Assembly: GCA_947561585.1 (NCBI GenBank)
Contig: CANNZV010001615.1
Location: forward strand, 1-64,000
DNA length: 64,000 nucleotides
From: Caprella mutica
Taxonomy: Eukaryota; Arthropoda; Malacostraca; Amphipoda; Caprellidae
Reading direction: 5' to 3'
The first letter of the stretch is position 1, and every line of letters begins with the position of its first letter. Made by a program: the position numbers and the translations under genes. Shown here piece by piece: positions 1-11,298 of the stretch. Below the pieces are notes generated by a model, which was not told the origin of the DNA, ran no database searches, and saw only the letters and a list, made by a program, of their open reading frames with translations.

Positions 1-1798
1 CATGTAATTTCTAGGCTACTTTTCAGTCTGCCATCTCTTGCCCACCTAACCATCTAGTGCCCATGTTGGCACAATGTGTCATGGTTGCTTGGGTAATATC
101 TATTTTGAAAAACTTAATAAATTTTCTTAACATTTTTTTCCAATTTACTTTTTTTATAAAATTATCTAAATATAGTTTCTAATTTTTCAAAGCGTGCCTA
201 GTGACCTACGTTCTAAAGTGTATTTAAATACAAGCAAACCAAATAGAATTAAAGATTCATATTTTCTGTAAAGTTATTCTGTAGAAGATTGATATGATGG
301 GAGGTGAAAACTATTTCATCTGATTATTTCAACATACATTTTTTATTCTTATAATTACAATGAATATTCCCCATAAAGTTATGTTTAAATTCTTCTCTAT
401 TTTCTATGACTCCACCATTACTGCCTCTTCAGTTATCAATGTGTACACATGAGTACAATACAAATTACTATGAATTTTATACTGAAATAAGTTTTTTATA
501 TATACTAACTTTCTATTTTGTCCAAACATTCCTTGATTGTATTATTATAAACGTAATTTCAATTGAATGTTACTACTTATAAGTAAAGAAATTAAATTTC
601 TGAAGATGTTGTGATTTATGCATATCCATATATTTTAAATATTTATTATTTTTATTCTGTTTTATTGTTCTGTATTATTTTTAATGAACGTTTAGAATAT
701 GTATATTAGTTTATATTTCCATAGTTCATACAGAACAAGGAATTGTAATTTTCTATATCTCGATAATATACAAAAGCACAATTTTTTTAGAGAATCATTT
801 TTAAAAGCTATTAGGACAACTTGATTCCTAGTGAAAACTGATGTGTCGGTAACTGAAGGACAATAATAAGATTACTATTTTCAATCTCCTTAAAGCATAA
901 CTAATTTATGCCCTGAAGGGGATTTCGTTCACCATCACAGCCATTTGGGCGGAGCTGTGGTATGGGCTAGCAAACCAAATATGCTTCACTAAAATGTATT
1001 GAATATTAAAACAGTATACAATACATAAGATGTGTTATATATTTGCAAGCAATTTGGCTTTTCAATGGACGGGGAGCTATAAATAAAAATATCGTGAAGA
1101 ACCAAGTTCAAACAATATTTTTTAGAATTTTTTCTCTGTCACATTCATCTGAATAAGGCACTAGCGATTAAATAGAATCTTTATTCTCCATTAATTTCAC
1201 TTACACAAGCTTCAATTCCCTGCAAATAAAGGATCTATCTACCAATCAAACCCTTTAAAACATTCTACGTTGTTTATCACGTCAACGATTCCCATATTCT
1301 CAAACAAGGCAATCATTATTGAATTAGTGTGTAGCCATTAAACTTCTGTGTGACGTCACACTTTTGCTCTCAATTTTAAGGTATTTTTTCTCTCTATAAT
1401 ATTAAATATCTGAGCCTAATAATTGAATTATTCTAAATTACGAAAAAATTGTGTTCGTACGTATATATTTTAGTATATGCGTATATCGGTTAATTGATTA
1501 TAACACACTTTTTATTTTTCACTATAGCCATAGAAAATATTGCCAATTTTGATACCGCAAGATATTATACAGGTAATAATTATTGAAAAGCACAGTATGA
1601 CAAACAGTGCAGTAAAAAGATAAACCAGCAGTGTGACTTCTATCCAATATTTTTTTCTATTTACTTAAGATTCACTTTTCATTTAAAAAAAATTATAATT
1701 CATCCTTTAGAAAATTAATAATCCATTCTTCCATTTTTTGTAGGTATATTGTGAGTATTTTCAATACGTATAAAAACAATAATAAATATTATTTTTTT
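1..1798. other. AT-rich non-coding DNA
   Basis: No open reading frame of note, no recognised repeat boundary and no RNA gene can be supported here. The stretch is A/T rich with many homopolymer runs, as expected for intergenic or intronic insect DNA. Confidence 0.6.
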
Positions 1799-2075
1799 TA
1801 AATGAATTGCAAGATATCAGATGAAGAAAATGGAAATATGATAATTAATATTCGAATAAATTAAATCTCTGTATTAACTTTTCTCTTTGTTTTGAGTGAA
1901 AGAAAAATCAAGCATTTCTCTTCTAAGTTTGTGAAAGAATATAATTCCCAATGAGTTCTCACTTGGCTCTAATTGGCTGGAATATTATGCCAATAAATCA
2001 CGCTCAAACTTTTGATTTTTTCAGTCGAGCAATTGAACCAATTATTAGATCAAATTGATTTTTTATAATTTTCGT
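1799..2075 (-). repeat. Dispersed ~270-bp repeat, copy 1
   Basis: Read on the minus strand, this matches 9425-9690 and 42895-43165 on the plus strand. The best conserved core is GTGATTTATTGGCATAATAT followed by TCCAGCCAATTA; it holds an ATTGG and a CCAAT six bases apart from a central AT block. Downstream homology continues about 150 bp to a TGCAATTCATT-like end. In this copy the repeat is preceded by an open frame (2225-2004, 73 codons) whose stop lies just before the core; the other copies do not keep a comparable frame. It could be a retroelement 3' tail or the 3' end of a duplicated gene. Confidence 0.6.
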
Positions 2076-2294
2076 TTGTGAATCGTATCTTATTTGTATA
2101 TTTGTTCCGTGCCATTTGTCGATTTGCACAATCTCGAAAATGCGTTGCGCGTATTTAGGATCGTTGAAAGTGCGCAATAATCTGGAGAGTGGGCAAGATA
2201 AGTAGAGGTTATGAAGCAGGACCAACAGTGATGGAGTAGAAAATCAAATATTTATGCATTTAATTGGTCCGACTCAACAAAATAAGATAGTTAA

Positions 2295-2855
2295 AGGGGC
2301 AGTTCAGTCAAAATCAAACTATCGCCAAATTGGTCCTAAATCGATTTAGTATATTTATTTATGTAACATTAGAATACTCGTTGATTTTAGAAATTTTTAT
2401 ATACAAAGTATATTGTAAATTTGAGGCGCCATCTGTGGACTGAAGTGGACCGCGTAACTAAACATTGTAGTACGTAAAAAAAATGATAACCAGTCCCAGA
2501 CTTGAATTGGTTATTAACTTATGAAAATGGTGAAAAGAATTTGTGAAATTGAAAACTGTCCTTCGAGTCAATTAGATTTAGTTTTGAAAAGAAAACCATC
2601 TCTTTATAAATTAGCAGTTAATACTGATGATAGAAAAAATGTTCACATGTTATCAGCTGTAAAATGTAAACAAATAGTACAGAGTGGTGGCGCCATCTGT
2701 AGGAGGACGCAGGAACTAAATTGAATTTATAAAATATGATATATATCGCTTATTATATTTTTTTCAACCGTTTAATTCTACAAGAATGTTTTATTCGTAC
2801 TAAGTGATCGTTCAATATTAATATTATGAAAACAAAAATTGACTGAACTGCCCCT
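2295..2855. mobile_element. 561-bp MITE with TTAA target duplication
   Basis: Perfect terminal inverted repeats AGGGGCAGTTCAGTC / GACTGAACTGCCCCT are each flanked by TTAA (2291-2294 and 2856-2859). TTAA duplication is the hallmark of piggyBac-type transposition, but the ends do not start with CCC as classic piggyBac ends do. Inside, the phrase GGCGCCATCTGT occurs twice (near 2425 and 2687). There is no transposase; the 67-codon frame at 2521-2724 has no recognisable domain. Non-autonomous. Confidence 0.75.
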
Positions 2856-2859
2856 TTAA

Positions 2860-3353
2860 AGCTATACATAATAACTTGGTATATATTGGTAAACTTTATA
2901 AGAAAATGTCCTTTTTTCTATTGAAAATGTTGTAAGTAATTAGTTGTATACACACGAAAGTTCATTCGTCTGATATATTACTAACAATATTGTATATATA
3001 AATATAATAATTTTGTTATAAGGCCAATGTTCACCGCATTTGCAGGGAGGGCGCTGCGAATTGTTACTTTACATTCTTGATCATCTATCAAAATGAGATG
3101 CAATCTATTCTACAATTAGCAATATCTATATTTGCTATTAGTCTACTATTATCAGTGTTCATTTTAGCCATTTTCAATGCAACAATTTAGATAGAACGAA
3201 AGAAAAATTAAGTACCTATGGATTGTATGGTTTTTCGTGCGCCATATGTACGTATTAGCCGAGTTTTAAGTCCAGCTTACATCAGTAGATGGCGCTGCAT
3301 TTGTGAAATAATTAATTTTTTTAATTAGGAGTTTGAAAAACGAAATAACTATA
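2860..3353. other. Non-coding spacer
   Basis: Nothing recognisable except a GATGGCGCTGCAT phrase near 3290 that echoes the GCGCCATC phrase of the neighbouring MITE. Confidence 0.4.
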
Positions 3354-3490
3354 GGGGAGAACCGGGTGAGTTCGTACATTTTTCGTTTCAAAGCCTATAG
3401 AATCTTAAATATTCGGGATACAATTTCGTTCTAAATCACAATCGAATCTATAGGTGTTCAACTACTTATAACTACAAACAAAATTATCAA

Positions 3491-4081
3491 CCCTAGTAAC
3501 CTAGCCATTGAAAGTTTGCTCACTAAACTAGGAACTGGTCCAGGTGCGCCAGTTCTCACTAAAACTGTTATAAAATCTCAACAAATTGACTTTTCGATAT
3601 TCAGTCTTTATAAAAATCTTCATCTGATATTTACACATCCATTGGTATACGCAAAAGAATAGTTACTAATTTAGAATGAAATTAACAGGCAAAGATGAAA
3701 AATAAATATCTCTTAGATATTCTAACTATTTGCTTGAAAGCCATTTTCATTAATGAATAAAACTTGATGAAAAATTAACTGTTGATGGAGAAGGATTCAA
3801 CAATGAAAATGATACCAGAAAGAAACATTTACCTTTAATAGTTTTTGAAACATAGTAATTCAATTTGTATTTCGTTTTTTTGAGATATCCTGTATATTTG
3901 AATAAATGCTCATAATATGAGTATCTTGACTTTTATCACATTCCTTTTGGTATAATCGTATGTAACTATGTTGAAAAGAAAAAGTAATGAAAAGACAACT
4001 TCTAAATCGGTTTGAAAATAAAATTATTAATATTTTTTCATGAGGACTGGCGCGCATGGACCAGTCCCTAGGTTACTAGGG
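3491..4081. mobile_element. piggyBac-type MITE nested in the pogo-like element
   Basis: Ends CCCTAGTAACCTAG and CTAGGTTACTAGGG are perfect 14-bp inverted repeats starting with CCC, as in piggyBac. The right flank is TTAA (4082-4085); the left is TCAA (3487-3490), a one-base decay of TTAA. Inverted homology continues inward (ACTGGTCCAGGTGCGCCAGT against ACTGGCGCGCATGGACCAGT) after a short spacer present only in the left arm. No transposase frame. Confidence 0.75.
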
Positions 4082-4573
4082 TTAAAAACCTTATGGTTCT
4101 CTCTTAATACCGATTTTAATGAGATGTATGTGTGTGTACGAACTCACCCGGAAGTGCGGATGAGTTCGTTCAAGCGGAGTATCATTCCGTACAGTACTAA
4201 ATAAGTTAAAAAAAAAGGAAAATTCAGTAAGAATTTCAGATACTTCATGGAAAATATTACAAAACTTTTGAATGCCGTTTCCTTACAAATCACTAAAGCC
4301 CTTTTGAAATAACAAAAACAAAAATCACAAAAAGCTTCATCACCGATATCTTCCAAACTAGATTATAGAGCGTCAGTTTCCGTCGTTAGCCTACGCTTTG
4401 CTTTCTTGAAATTTGTTTCTCTTTCAGTAGCTCTCTTTCTAGGATATCAGTTGTTATTATTGACCTTCTTTGTTATCTGCCTCTGCAGTTGCTCTTTCTA
4501 GGAGGAGCCTTTGGGAATGGCCAAATGTTTTCAAAAAATGTTTCTTAAAATGAAACATTCAATCTAGAGGGGT

Positions 4574-5299
4574 CTAATTGTGGCTCGGTGGATGGTGAAG
4601 TACTAGGAGAAAGCTAGGTGGATGGTGAAGCAGGAGCAGCCTCAGTATGGTGAAAGAAGAGAAGTCTTTGAGGATGATGAAGTAGGTACAGGCTCGGTGT
4701 ATTGTGAAGCAGGCTTGGTATGGTGAAGTAGGTACAGGCTCGTGGATAGTGAAGCAGGAGCAGGCTCGGTATGGTGAAGTAGGAGAAGGCTCAGTGGATG
4801 GTGAAGCAGGAGCAGGCTCGATATGGTGAAGTAGGAGAAGGCTCGGTGGATGGTGAAGCAAAAGCAGGCTCGGCTGATGGTAAAGTAGGAGCAGGCTCTG
4901 TGGATGGCGCATTTCCTATTTGCTTGCGCTGAGAATGATTTGAACTATTCTCAGCATATTCTGGAATAGCGCCGTCAATTAATATTTCGCTGGTAAAAAC
5001 TTTCTTTTCTAATTTATGATCATCAAATTCTGAATATTTCTGGATCACTTTGTGGCATCTTACAGTGTCAATGGAGGAGCTTTATACAATTTTGCAGCTT
5101 TATATACTGATGTTCCATTTTTCCATACTTTATATGCCTGTTTCAAATAACAGGAATAACACTGTTCTGTTCTTTCACGTGTATATAATCGAGGCATATA
5201 TGAAAAATAAAAAAAGGTGAATTCGTCCATAATGTGGTGAAACCGTACAGAGGAGGATGTACCAGTACCTATTTGTACGATGACTCCCCACAACGCCAT
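4574..5299 (-). pseudogene. Pogo-like transposase remnant, N-terminal HTH part
   Basis: The minus strand from 5299 encodes a short N-terminus, MPRLYTRE, followed by a segment with the pattern KNGTSVYKAAKLYKAP, typical of the pipsqueak/CENP-B-like helix-turn-helix that opens pogo and Tigger transposases. A second frame from 5048 continues through an acidic/charged stretch and then falls into low-complexity Pro/Ser/Thr repeats made by a decayed minisatellite (about 4600-4890, GAAGCAGGAGCAGGCTCGG words). No DDE catalytic domain is present, so the copy cannot be autonomous. The family call rests on the HTH pattern alone. Confidence 0.55.
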
Positions 5300-5653
5300 T
5301 TAATTTTCAAAAATGGAATACATCGGATATTTATAAGTTTTAACTAATTATTAACGTTTACATACGTAAATAATATCTTACTGAATACTAGTATTCCATA
5401 TAAAGTTTTTAGATAGTAAACTGTAATCGCTATGGCTTAGCTCAAGTAGTGAGAACATTACATTTAAGTGCTAAAAATAATTGATCTCTTACCGAAGGAA
5501 CATAGTACACCGTCATTTGCTGAAACTTGTTTCAAACTGATTTTTATTATAATGTATAGAATCACTCAAATTTCAACGGGTTAGAACAAAACAAGTGTTG
5601 AGTTATGGCCCTGTACGGATTCACCCGATGTACGAACTCACCCGGTTCTCCCC

Positions 5654-6171
5654 TTTCTTATTCCATTATTAATATCCCTTTATAGATTTATCAACTTTAG
5701 AGAAATAAATAATCTAAAGGTTTACTACCCCTTCAGGGATGTGAAGCAGCTGAATCGCCTGTCTGACATATCCGTGCCTTTTAACATGGGAATTAAATAG
5801 AATTTCTTTAAAAAGGGTTTGTCAGCAGTCAAACCGCTTATAAAACGCATTGGCATAGCTGGTCATTTGACTGAGCACTTAAGAGCAAATGAATGAACAT
5901 GGTGTTTTTCAAAAGGTCTCAACTATGAAGTAATTCAATTACAATCAATAATTTAAGTATATTAACAGTAATAATAAGTGGGGAAGGCTTATCTCAGTAT
6001 ACATTTTCACATGACACTTTTTAGTGGATCAAGCTTCCAGTCTCAACACTTGGCCTATTTCTCACGGGACGTTTTTCAAAAAATATTTAGTATGGAAAAC
6101 GGTCAATCTAATTCTAAGCGGACATATAAAACACATACGTTTATTTCAGCGTTTTTTTTGCACAATTTCCT
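5654..6171. other. Non-coding spacer
   Basis: No supported gene. The last 100 bases may be the decayed upstream part of the LINE fragment that begins at 6172. Confidence 0.4.
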
Positions 6172-6560
6172 TTGTTGCGGTATAAGAAAAAAGCCCGTGT
6201 GAAAAGGGCTTTAATCAAAGTGCATCCAATATGTCCTGATCTGCCTGCTCCTTATGTCGCTAAGCGCATTACTCGTTACGCAGCAAGTCGTCACGCTCGT
6301 ACTTATGAGAGTATTCGATGCAGAACTAAACAGTTCTCTAGATCCTTTGTTCCTGCTTTTGTGGTTCTTTGGAACTCATTGAACAATGATATGTTTGCCG
6401 GTGGTAATGTTGGTGCTATTAAATCTAAGGTCAACAAATTCCTTTCAGCTTGACATTGGCTATCTTTTTTTTTCCTCTCTTTTTTTTAGCTAGCTGGCGA
6501 ATCACTGCGGGGGTCTGTGTGACTTGTGGGGCTTGCCCTTTCCCTGTAGAATTTGTTCTA
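6172..6560 (+). pseudogene. 3' end of a non-LTR retrotransposon (LINE), ORF2 C-terminus
   Basis: The 93-codon frame (6172-6453) ends in RSFVPAFVVLWNSLNNDMF followed by a basic tail and stop. This RSF(I/V)P...LWNSL pattern is the usual last segment of jockey/RTE-like LINE reverse-transcriptase proteins. Only the extreme C-terminus remains, which fits 5' truncation at insertion. A short 3' UTR ends in an ATAACAATAATAAAG tail near 6595. Confidence 0.65.
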
Positions 6561-6769
6561 ACTTTTTTAAATAGTAATAACAATAATAAAGTGTATGTAT
6601 CATTATTAGATAGTTAGTTATTATCCAGTCGAATTATTTAACTTATCAATATGTATGAAAAATGTAAAGCAATACAGTGTGTGGTAAGTTTCTTTATACT
6701 AAATATATGTAGAATAAAAATATGCAATGATTTCAGATTAAGATTTTTGATGTTTCAATTTTTAGGATA
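6561..6769. other. Non-coding spacer
   Basis: Nothing recognised between the LINE tail and the piggyBac-like element. Confidence 0.4.
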
Positions 6770-6773
6770 TTAA

Positions 6774-7605
6774 CCCTTTAACAAGTTCCCCGCGTATCCC
6801 AATAACAGAAGTTTTACATAATTTTCTGGTTTATTTATTTATATAGTTTTTTGTGATACATCACGTTGAAAGCTCAGGAGTGTTTATTTTGTAAGATACG
6901 GTTCTTGACTTGTGATTCAATAAAAATACTGATCCATTGATATATTTTAACTCAACTATTTATTATTTGCATGTTAAAAATGCGTATTGACCCACCGATG
7001 AGTCAATACGCGATATTGGAGAGACCAAGCTTGACCCACCGGTGGGTCAATACGCGAAGAAAGTATTAACGCCGTGCGTTATCATATGATCTCTCAAAAT
7101 TGTTCATATTACAAAACTTTTGTCATTCTTATTTGTTCAATATTTCTGTATAAAACTTGACAAGAACATGTTAACTATAACTCACACTATATATTTATGC
7201 AATCATTCAGTAAATTTCTTTAGGTTATAGGATTTGGCAGCATTAATTTGATGACCTTAGATTTTTGAATATTTACAAAACTTTTTCGGTAAGATGGTGA
7301 AACCATTCAGAGAGATAAATTCATATATAGAGATAAATTCATCGACCAATAATTTATGAGGATTATCCAATACGAATTATAGATTGTAGAATATGAAGGA
7401 ATAGTCATTACAATTTCAAATATTCAAATTACTGTAATTTGATGTTTGCGTGACAATATGAATCACAACCGTTTTATTCAGCAACTAAGCTGTTAATGAA
7501 GGTACGAACTATTTTGCTAAGCTTTTTACCTCTTAAAAGATAACTCCCAAAGGTTTCATCATAATCGGAGACCTCGTCATTCAGATAAGACTCGTCATTA
7601 AAGGG
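6774..7605. mobile_element. piggyBac-like non-autonomous element, 832 bp
   Basis: The left end is TTAA (6770-6773) followed by CCCTTTAACAAG; the right end is ...ATTAAAGGG followed by TCAA (7606-7609), one base from TTAA. The ends therefore match as CCCTTTAA/TTAAAGGG. The interior has two GACCCACCG(G/A)TG(G/A)GTC palindromes next to GCGTATTG blocks. No transposase survives. The family call rests on the CCC ends and TTAA. Confidence 0.6.
7031..7050. repeat. Perfect 20-bp palindrome
   Basis: TTGACCCACCGGTGGGTCAA reads the same on both strands. An imperfect sister palindrome, extended to CGTATTGA...TCAATACG, lies at 6983-7010. Both sit inside the piggyBac-like element and may be its transposase-binding or cruciform-forming sites. 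Confidence 0.85.
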
Positions 7606-7609
7606 TCAA

Positions 7610-8347
7610 TTTACCGAGACACAAAACATAAACTTGACTATTTATATATACAAAAAATGTTTCAAACCTAATTCGACATATTTCATACAATTAATAGTTT
7701 GTTGGTTATGCAGCTGTAAGGACTTTGGAACATGTTTTCGTAAAATTAGTCCAAGTCGCATGTAGAGGACAACATAGAAGCGAGAGTTGATGATTGATTA
7801 CCACCAGGCTTCTTAATTAAAAATAGTGAAAGAATAAATTCATAGTCATTAATAATTAATTATACCATTTATAAATTAAATTTTCCTTATTCATTTATTA
7901 TATTAATATTAACCTCGAATAAATACTAAAAACATTATTCAGTTTGTCACTTACGGTCAGGTTAGCAGTTCGTTTGGGGATTTTAGGAGATGGGGTCATC
8001 CCCCACAAGCAAAGTTCCACAGTGGCAAAATGTAGACATTACTGAATTCAGTAGAACTCCTCTAAAGTGATTGTAGAGACCTGAATAAGATAATTACTCT
8101 GTATAGTGGATAAATTTTCTCTATTCTGCCAAGAATCGCTATTAGTTAATGGCGATTCATAGCCAACTAATGAAAATTTGTCCTCTATAGGTACGGGAAA
8201 GTTCTTTTAATCAGGACTCTACCTTCTATATAGAGTAGTTCTACTGTTCTCTAGGCAGGATGGCAATTATCCGAATAAAGGATAAACTATAGTATAGCAC
8301 CAGATATAGAATAAACTAAAGATTGGATACGGAAATAGAGTTAAATG
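7610..8347. other. Non-coding spacer
   Basis: No gene or element boundary supported. The last nine bases (8339-8347, AGTTAAATG) are the target duplication of the next element. Confidence 0.5.
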
Positions 8348-9276
8348 GGTAGCCGGTAAATTGCTCGAAAACAATTCCTGGAAAGACAATTGCTCGAAAA
8401 TAATTGATCGAAAAACAATTGCTCGAATGAACAATATTGATCGAATGAACAATAATTGCTCAAATTATCAAATTGCTCGAATGAACAAAATTGCTCGAAT
8501 GAACAAAATTGCTCGAATTATAAAATTGCACAGTTTTCGATTTTATAAAAGTCAGTTATTCATGAAGTGGAGCTGCACCTAACAATCCTTGTTTCTTTTT
8601 AGTAATTGATCATTAATCATTCTATTAATATTTTTAATTATTACTCATTCTGCATAATCTTTTTTTAGACCGTTTGTGTCATCTCGTATGTAACATGTGA
8701 ATTGGAATCATGTGGTGAATCAGTACTATTCATGTTTCTTTATCATAAAATCCGAAAAAAATTGTAGATTTATTAAAACTCTGCCATAACATTAAGTTTT
8801 TTCACCCATTGAGGTGCCACATACAGATAGGCAAGTAATGAATTAATCTACAATTTTTTTCGGGTTTTATGATAAAAAAAAACATGAATTGGACTGATTC
8901 ACCACATGATTCCAATTCACATGTTATATACAAGATAACACAAATGGTCTAAGAAAAAGATTATGCAGAATGAGTAATAATCTAAAACATTAATAGAGTG
9001 ATTAATGATCAATTACTAAAAAGAAACAAACATTGTTAGGTGCAGCACCACTTCATGAATAACTGACTTTTATAAAATCGAAAACTGTGCAATTTTATAA
9101 TTCGAGCAATTTCGCTCATGTAAGCAATTGTTCATTTGATCAATTGTTTGTTCGAGCAATTGTTTTTCGAGCAATTGTCTTTCGAGCAATTGTTCAATCG
9201 AGCAATTGTTTTTCGAGCAATTCTTTTTGAGCAATTGTCTTTCGAGCAATTGTTTTCGAGCAATTTAACTAGAACC
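8348..9276. mobile_element. Foldback element FB-1 (word TTGCTCGAAAACAA), 929 bp
   Basis: Bounded by AGTTAAATG on both sides (8339-8347 and 9277-9285). The left end is GGTAGCCGG; the right end, reverse-complemented, is GGTTCTAGT. Arms of about 430 bp are inverted copies of each other. Their outer parts are tandem variants of a 14-18 bp word (TTGCTCGAAAACAA, TTGATCGAATGAACAA); the inner parts pair as a unique-sequence hairpin, e.g. GAAAACTGTGCAATTTTATA against its complement. No protein-coding capacity beyond translations of the words. Confidence 0.85.
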
Positions 9277-9424
9277 AGTTAAATGGATGAGGCATATACT
9301 AAAGTATGAATTATTGGATATAGTATAGATATAGAATAGTATGAATATGATATAGTTTGGATATAGTATAGATAACAATTCTTTTTTGTGAGCTTCATTA
9401 GTTAATTATAATATCCTCTGTAAA

Positions 9425-9690
9425 GTTTCTAAAAATCAATTTGATCTAACTGCTAAACTGGAAAATTTTTAAGTTTCAGCGTGATTTATTGGAATAATAT
9501 TCCAGCCAATTAGAACCTAGTAGGAACTCATTAGGAGTTGTAATATTTCACAAACTTGGAAATAAACAAATCTACGAATTTTATTTCACTTGAAACAAAA
9601 GAGAAGCTTAAAGTTATTCAATGATTAATTATTACATTCTTCCTCTCATTCTCTTAATCCAATATGTTGTAATTCATAAATAAATGCGTA
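9425..9690 (+). repeat. Dispersed ~270-bp repeat, copy 2
   Basis: Plus-strand match to 1799-2075 (minus) and 42895-43165 (plus), including the core GTGATTTATTGGAATAATAT then TCCAGCCAATTAGAA and a GTAATTCATAAA-like end. No frame is shared with copy 1. Confidence 0.6.
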
Positions 9691-10369
9691 TTTATTGTCT
9701 TGCAATATTAAATAGTCCTTGCAATAAGGATTAGAAATGTTTCAATGGTTCAAAAAATTGTGTTGATGTGAATTACAAAATCTCTATGCTATTTACATAA
9801 AAAATCAAATATTTAAAAAAATGAGAAGGAATAAATTGGTTAAAATTGGACTTGTTGGTCTGTCTTTTACATTTTTTTTAATATAATCTTTATTTTTTCT
9901 TGCAATTGTCAAATAGCTACTATATCCTATGGCTTATTGGAAAACTAAAATCCAAGTGAAGAGTATTTAACTCAAGATACTCTTGTACAATGAAAAATAA
10001 TTTCGGAAACTATTACCAAGTGGCCTGTCTATATTACAATCAGGGAAATTCGGCAAAACAATTATTCGGTAAAATTTGATGAAATAAAATAGTAACTCAA
10101 GGTAATTTCACAGGGATATCCAAGGAATATTGTTTTTTTACGTGGGTTCATGGTACAATTATTACCAGGTAGACTCACCATCCGACAGTTTCAGAGACTC
10201 TACCAGGTAGAGTCTGTGATACTGTATAGTGGTCTCAACCAACATCGTATGTTACTGTCAATTTTCGACATACTTGTTTTCCTAAGACTTCAGATTTCCC
10301 AAAAACTATTATAGCACTGTAAAATTATTATGCATTTAAATAGTGAGATATAGAAAATTCCGGTTTCTT
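9691..10369. other. Non-coding spacer
   Basis: AT-rich, with no supported feature. A local repeat of the phrase CCAGGTAGA(GT)CT occurs near 10166-10212. Confidence 0.45.
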
Positions 10370-11073
10370 CTTTTACGTTTAAGTGGAAAATTTAAACTAT
10401 GATGCATATTTGAATATTTAGGTATTTAAAAAAATACTTAAGCTATGTAAGAATACAATGAAAAAAGATATGTATATAAAATATATAAAAGCTCATCAAT
10501 CACAATATTTCCTAAATTATATATTTATAGTTTTATTTACATCTAATTCTAATTCTAGTATATTTATTGAAATTAAGAAATAGGAATGCAAACTAGAAAG
10601 TTATTGTATGAACATGCAACATATTAGTTTTAATTTTCACCCTGTATAATGAATAACCATATAGCAAACATTTGCTGCAGTAAAATAATTAAACTATTAT
10701 GTTGAAGGGTGCAGAGAATTTAGTTTCTATTGAATATATTCTCATCTTATCAAATTTAATCAAATTTTCAAGGAACAGAATTTTTTTGTATTGAAATACA
10801 GTCCAGAACGTAGAGATTAGACTTCAGAGCTTAAAGATAATTGTAACAAAAAAAAACTTTTCCGAAAAAAGAAACAGAGAAAAAGAGTACATTTAGTTGC
10901 ATATATTTCCGAAACCTGTCTAATTAAGTAGGTTTTTCAAAAAATGAAGATAAATATGAAAAATAAAGATAAAGTGAAATAAATATGAAATTTAATAAAC
11001 TATATGAGTCTAAGGCAAAAATTAATTGTAATATTGAACTTTAGACAGAACTCTCATCCAATGATGAGAACTC
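10370..11073 (-). other. 3' flank/3' UTR of gene A, conserved in the paralogue
   Basis: This stretch aligns with 55500-56242 downstream of gene B (for example TTGAAATACAGTCCAGAACG against TTGAAATACAGTTCAGAACG). It probably includes the 3' UTR; an ATTAAA hexamer on the minus strand near 10995 is a possible polyadenylation signal, but the cleavage site cannot be fixed from sequence. Confidence 0.55.
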
Positions 11074-11298
11074 TCATTTACATAAATTTTCTATCAATTT
11101 CTCCAGGTGAAATTCTAATTTTCTTTGATTTTCTTCCAGTTTATACTCTAATTTTTCTTGATTTTTTGTTAATTCAATAAGCTTAGATTCCAAATTTTCC
11201 TGATTTTGCGTCATTTCCTTCAGATTAGAAGCCAAATTTACTTGATTATCTTCCGGTCGAGTTTCCAATATTCGCTCCATCTTTCCTATTTTATTCAA
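11074..11298 (-). CDS. Gene A last exon: coiled coil
   Basis: 225 nt ending in TGA, acceptor TTTTCCTAG. It is built of 14-residue units such as LTKNQEKLEYKLEE, i.e. two heptads with hydrophobic a/d positions, so it probably forms a coiled coil for subunit assembly. Gene B has one more unit and a different last dozen residues. Confidence 0.85.
   Translation of the reverse strand: MNKIGKMERILETRPEDNQVNLASNLKEMTQNQENLESKLIELTKNQEKLEYKLEENQRKLEFHLEKLIENLCK

Larger units (their letters stand above)
3354..5653. mobile_element. Degenerate pogo-like DNA transposon, 2.3 kb
   Basis: The termini form a perfect 26-bp inverted repeat beginning GGGGAGAACCGGGTGAGTTC, at 3354-3379 and 5628-5653. A further copy of the terminal motif GTACGAACTCACCCGG lies inside at about 4137-4152, and a degenerate copy abuts the right end. 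The minus strand inside encodes a pipsqueak-type helix-turn-helix remnant (see 4574-5299), which points to the pogo/Tigger group. A TA precedes the left end, but the right flank is TT, so the expected TA duplication is not intact. A piggyBac-type MITE is nested at 3491-4081. Confidence 0.7.

Noticed and set aside
4574..4912. 112-codon frame rich in Leu/His/Pro
   Set aside because: Low-complexity minisatellite translation in another frame of the pogo-like remnant.
8361..8582. Arrays of short spaced repeats resembling a CRISPR
   Set aside because: Units are contiguous variants without unique spacers, they form inverted arms, and the DNA is eukaryotic.
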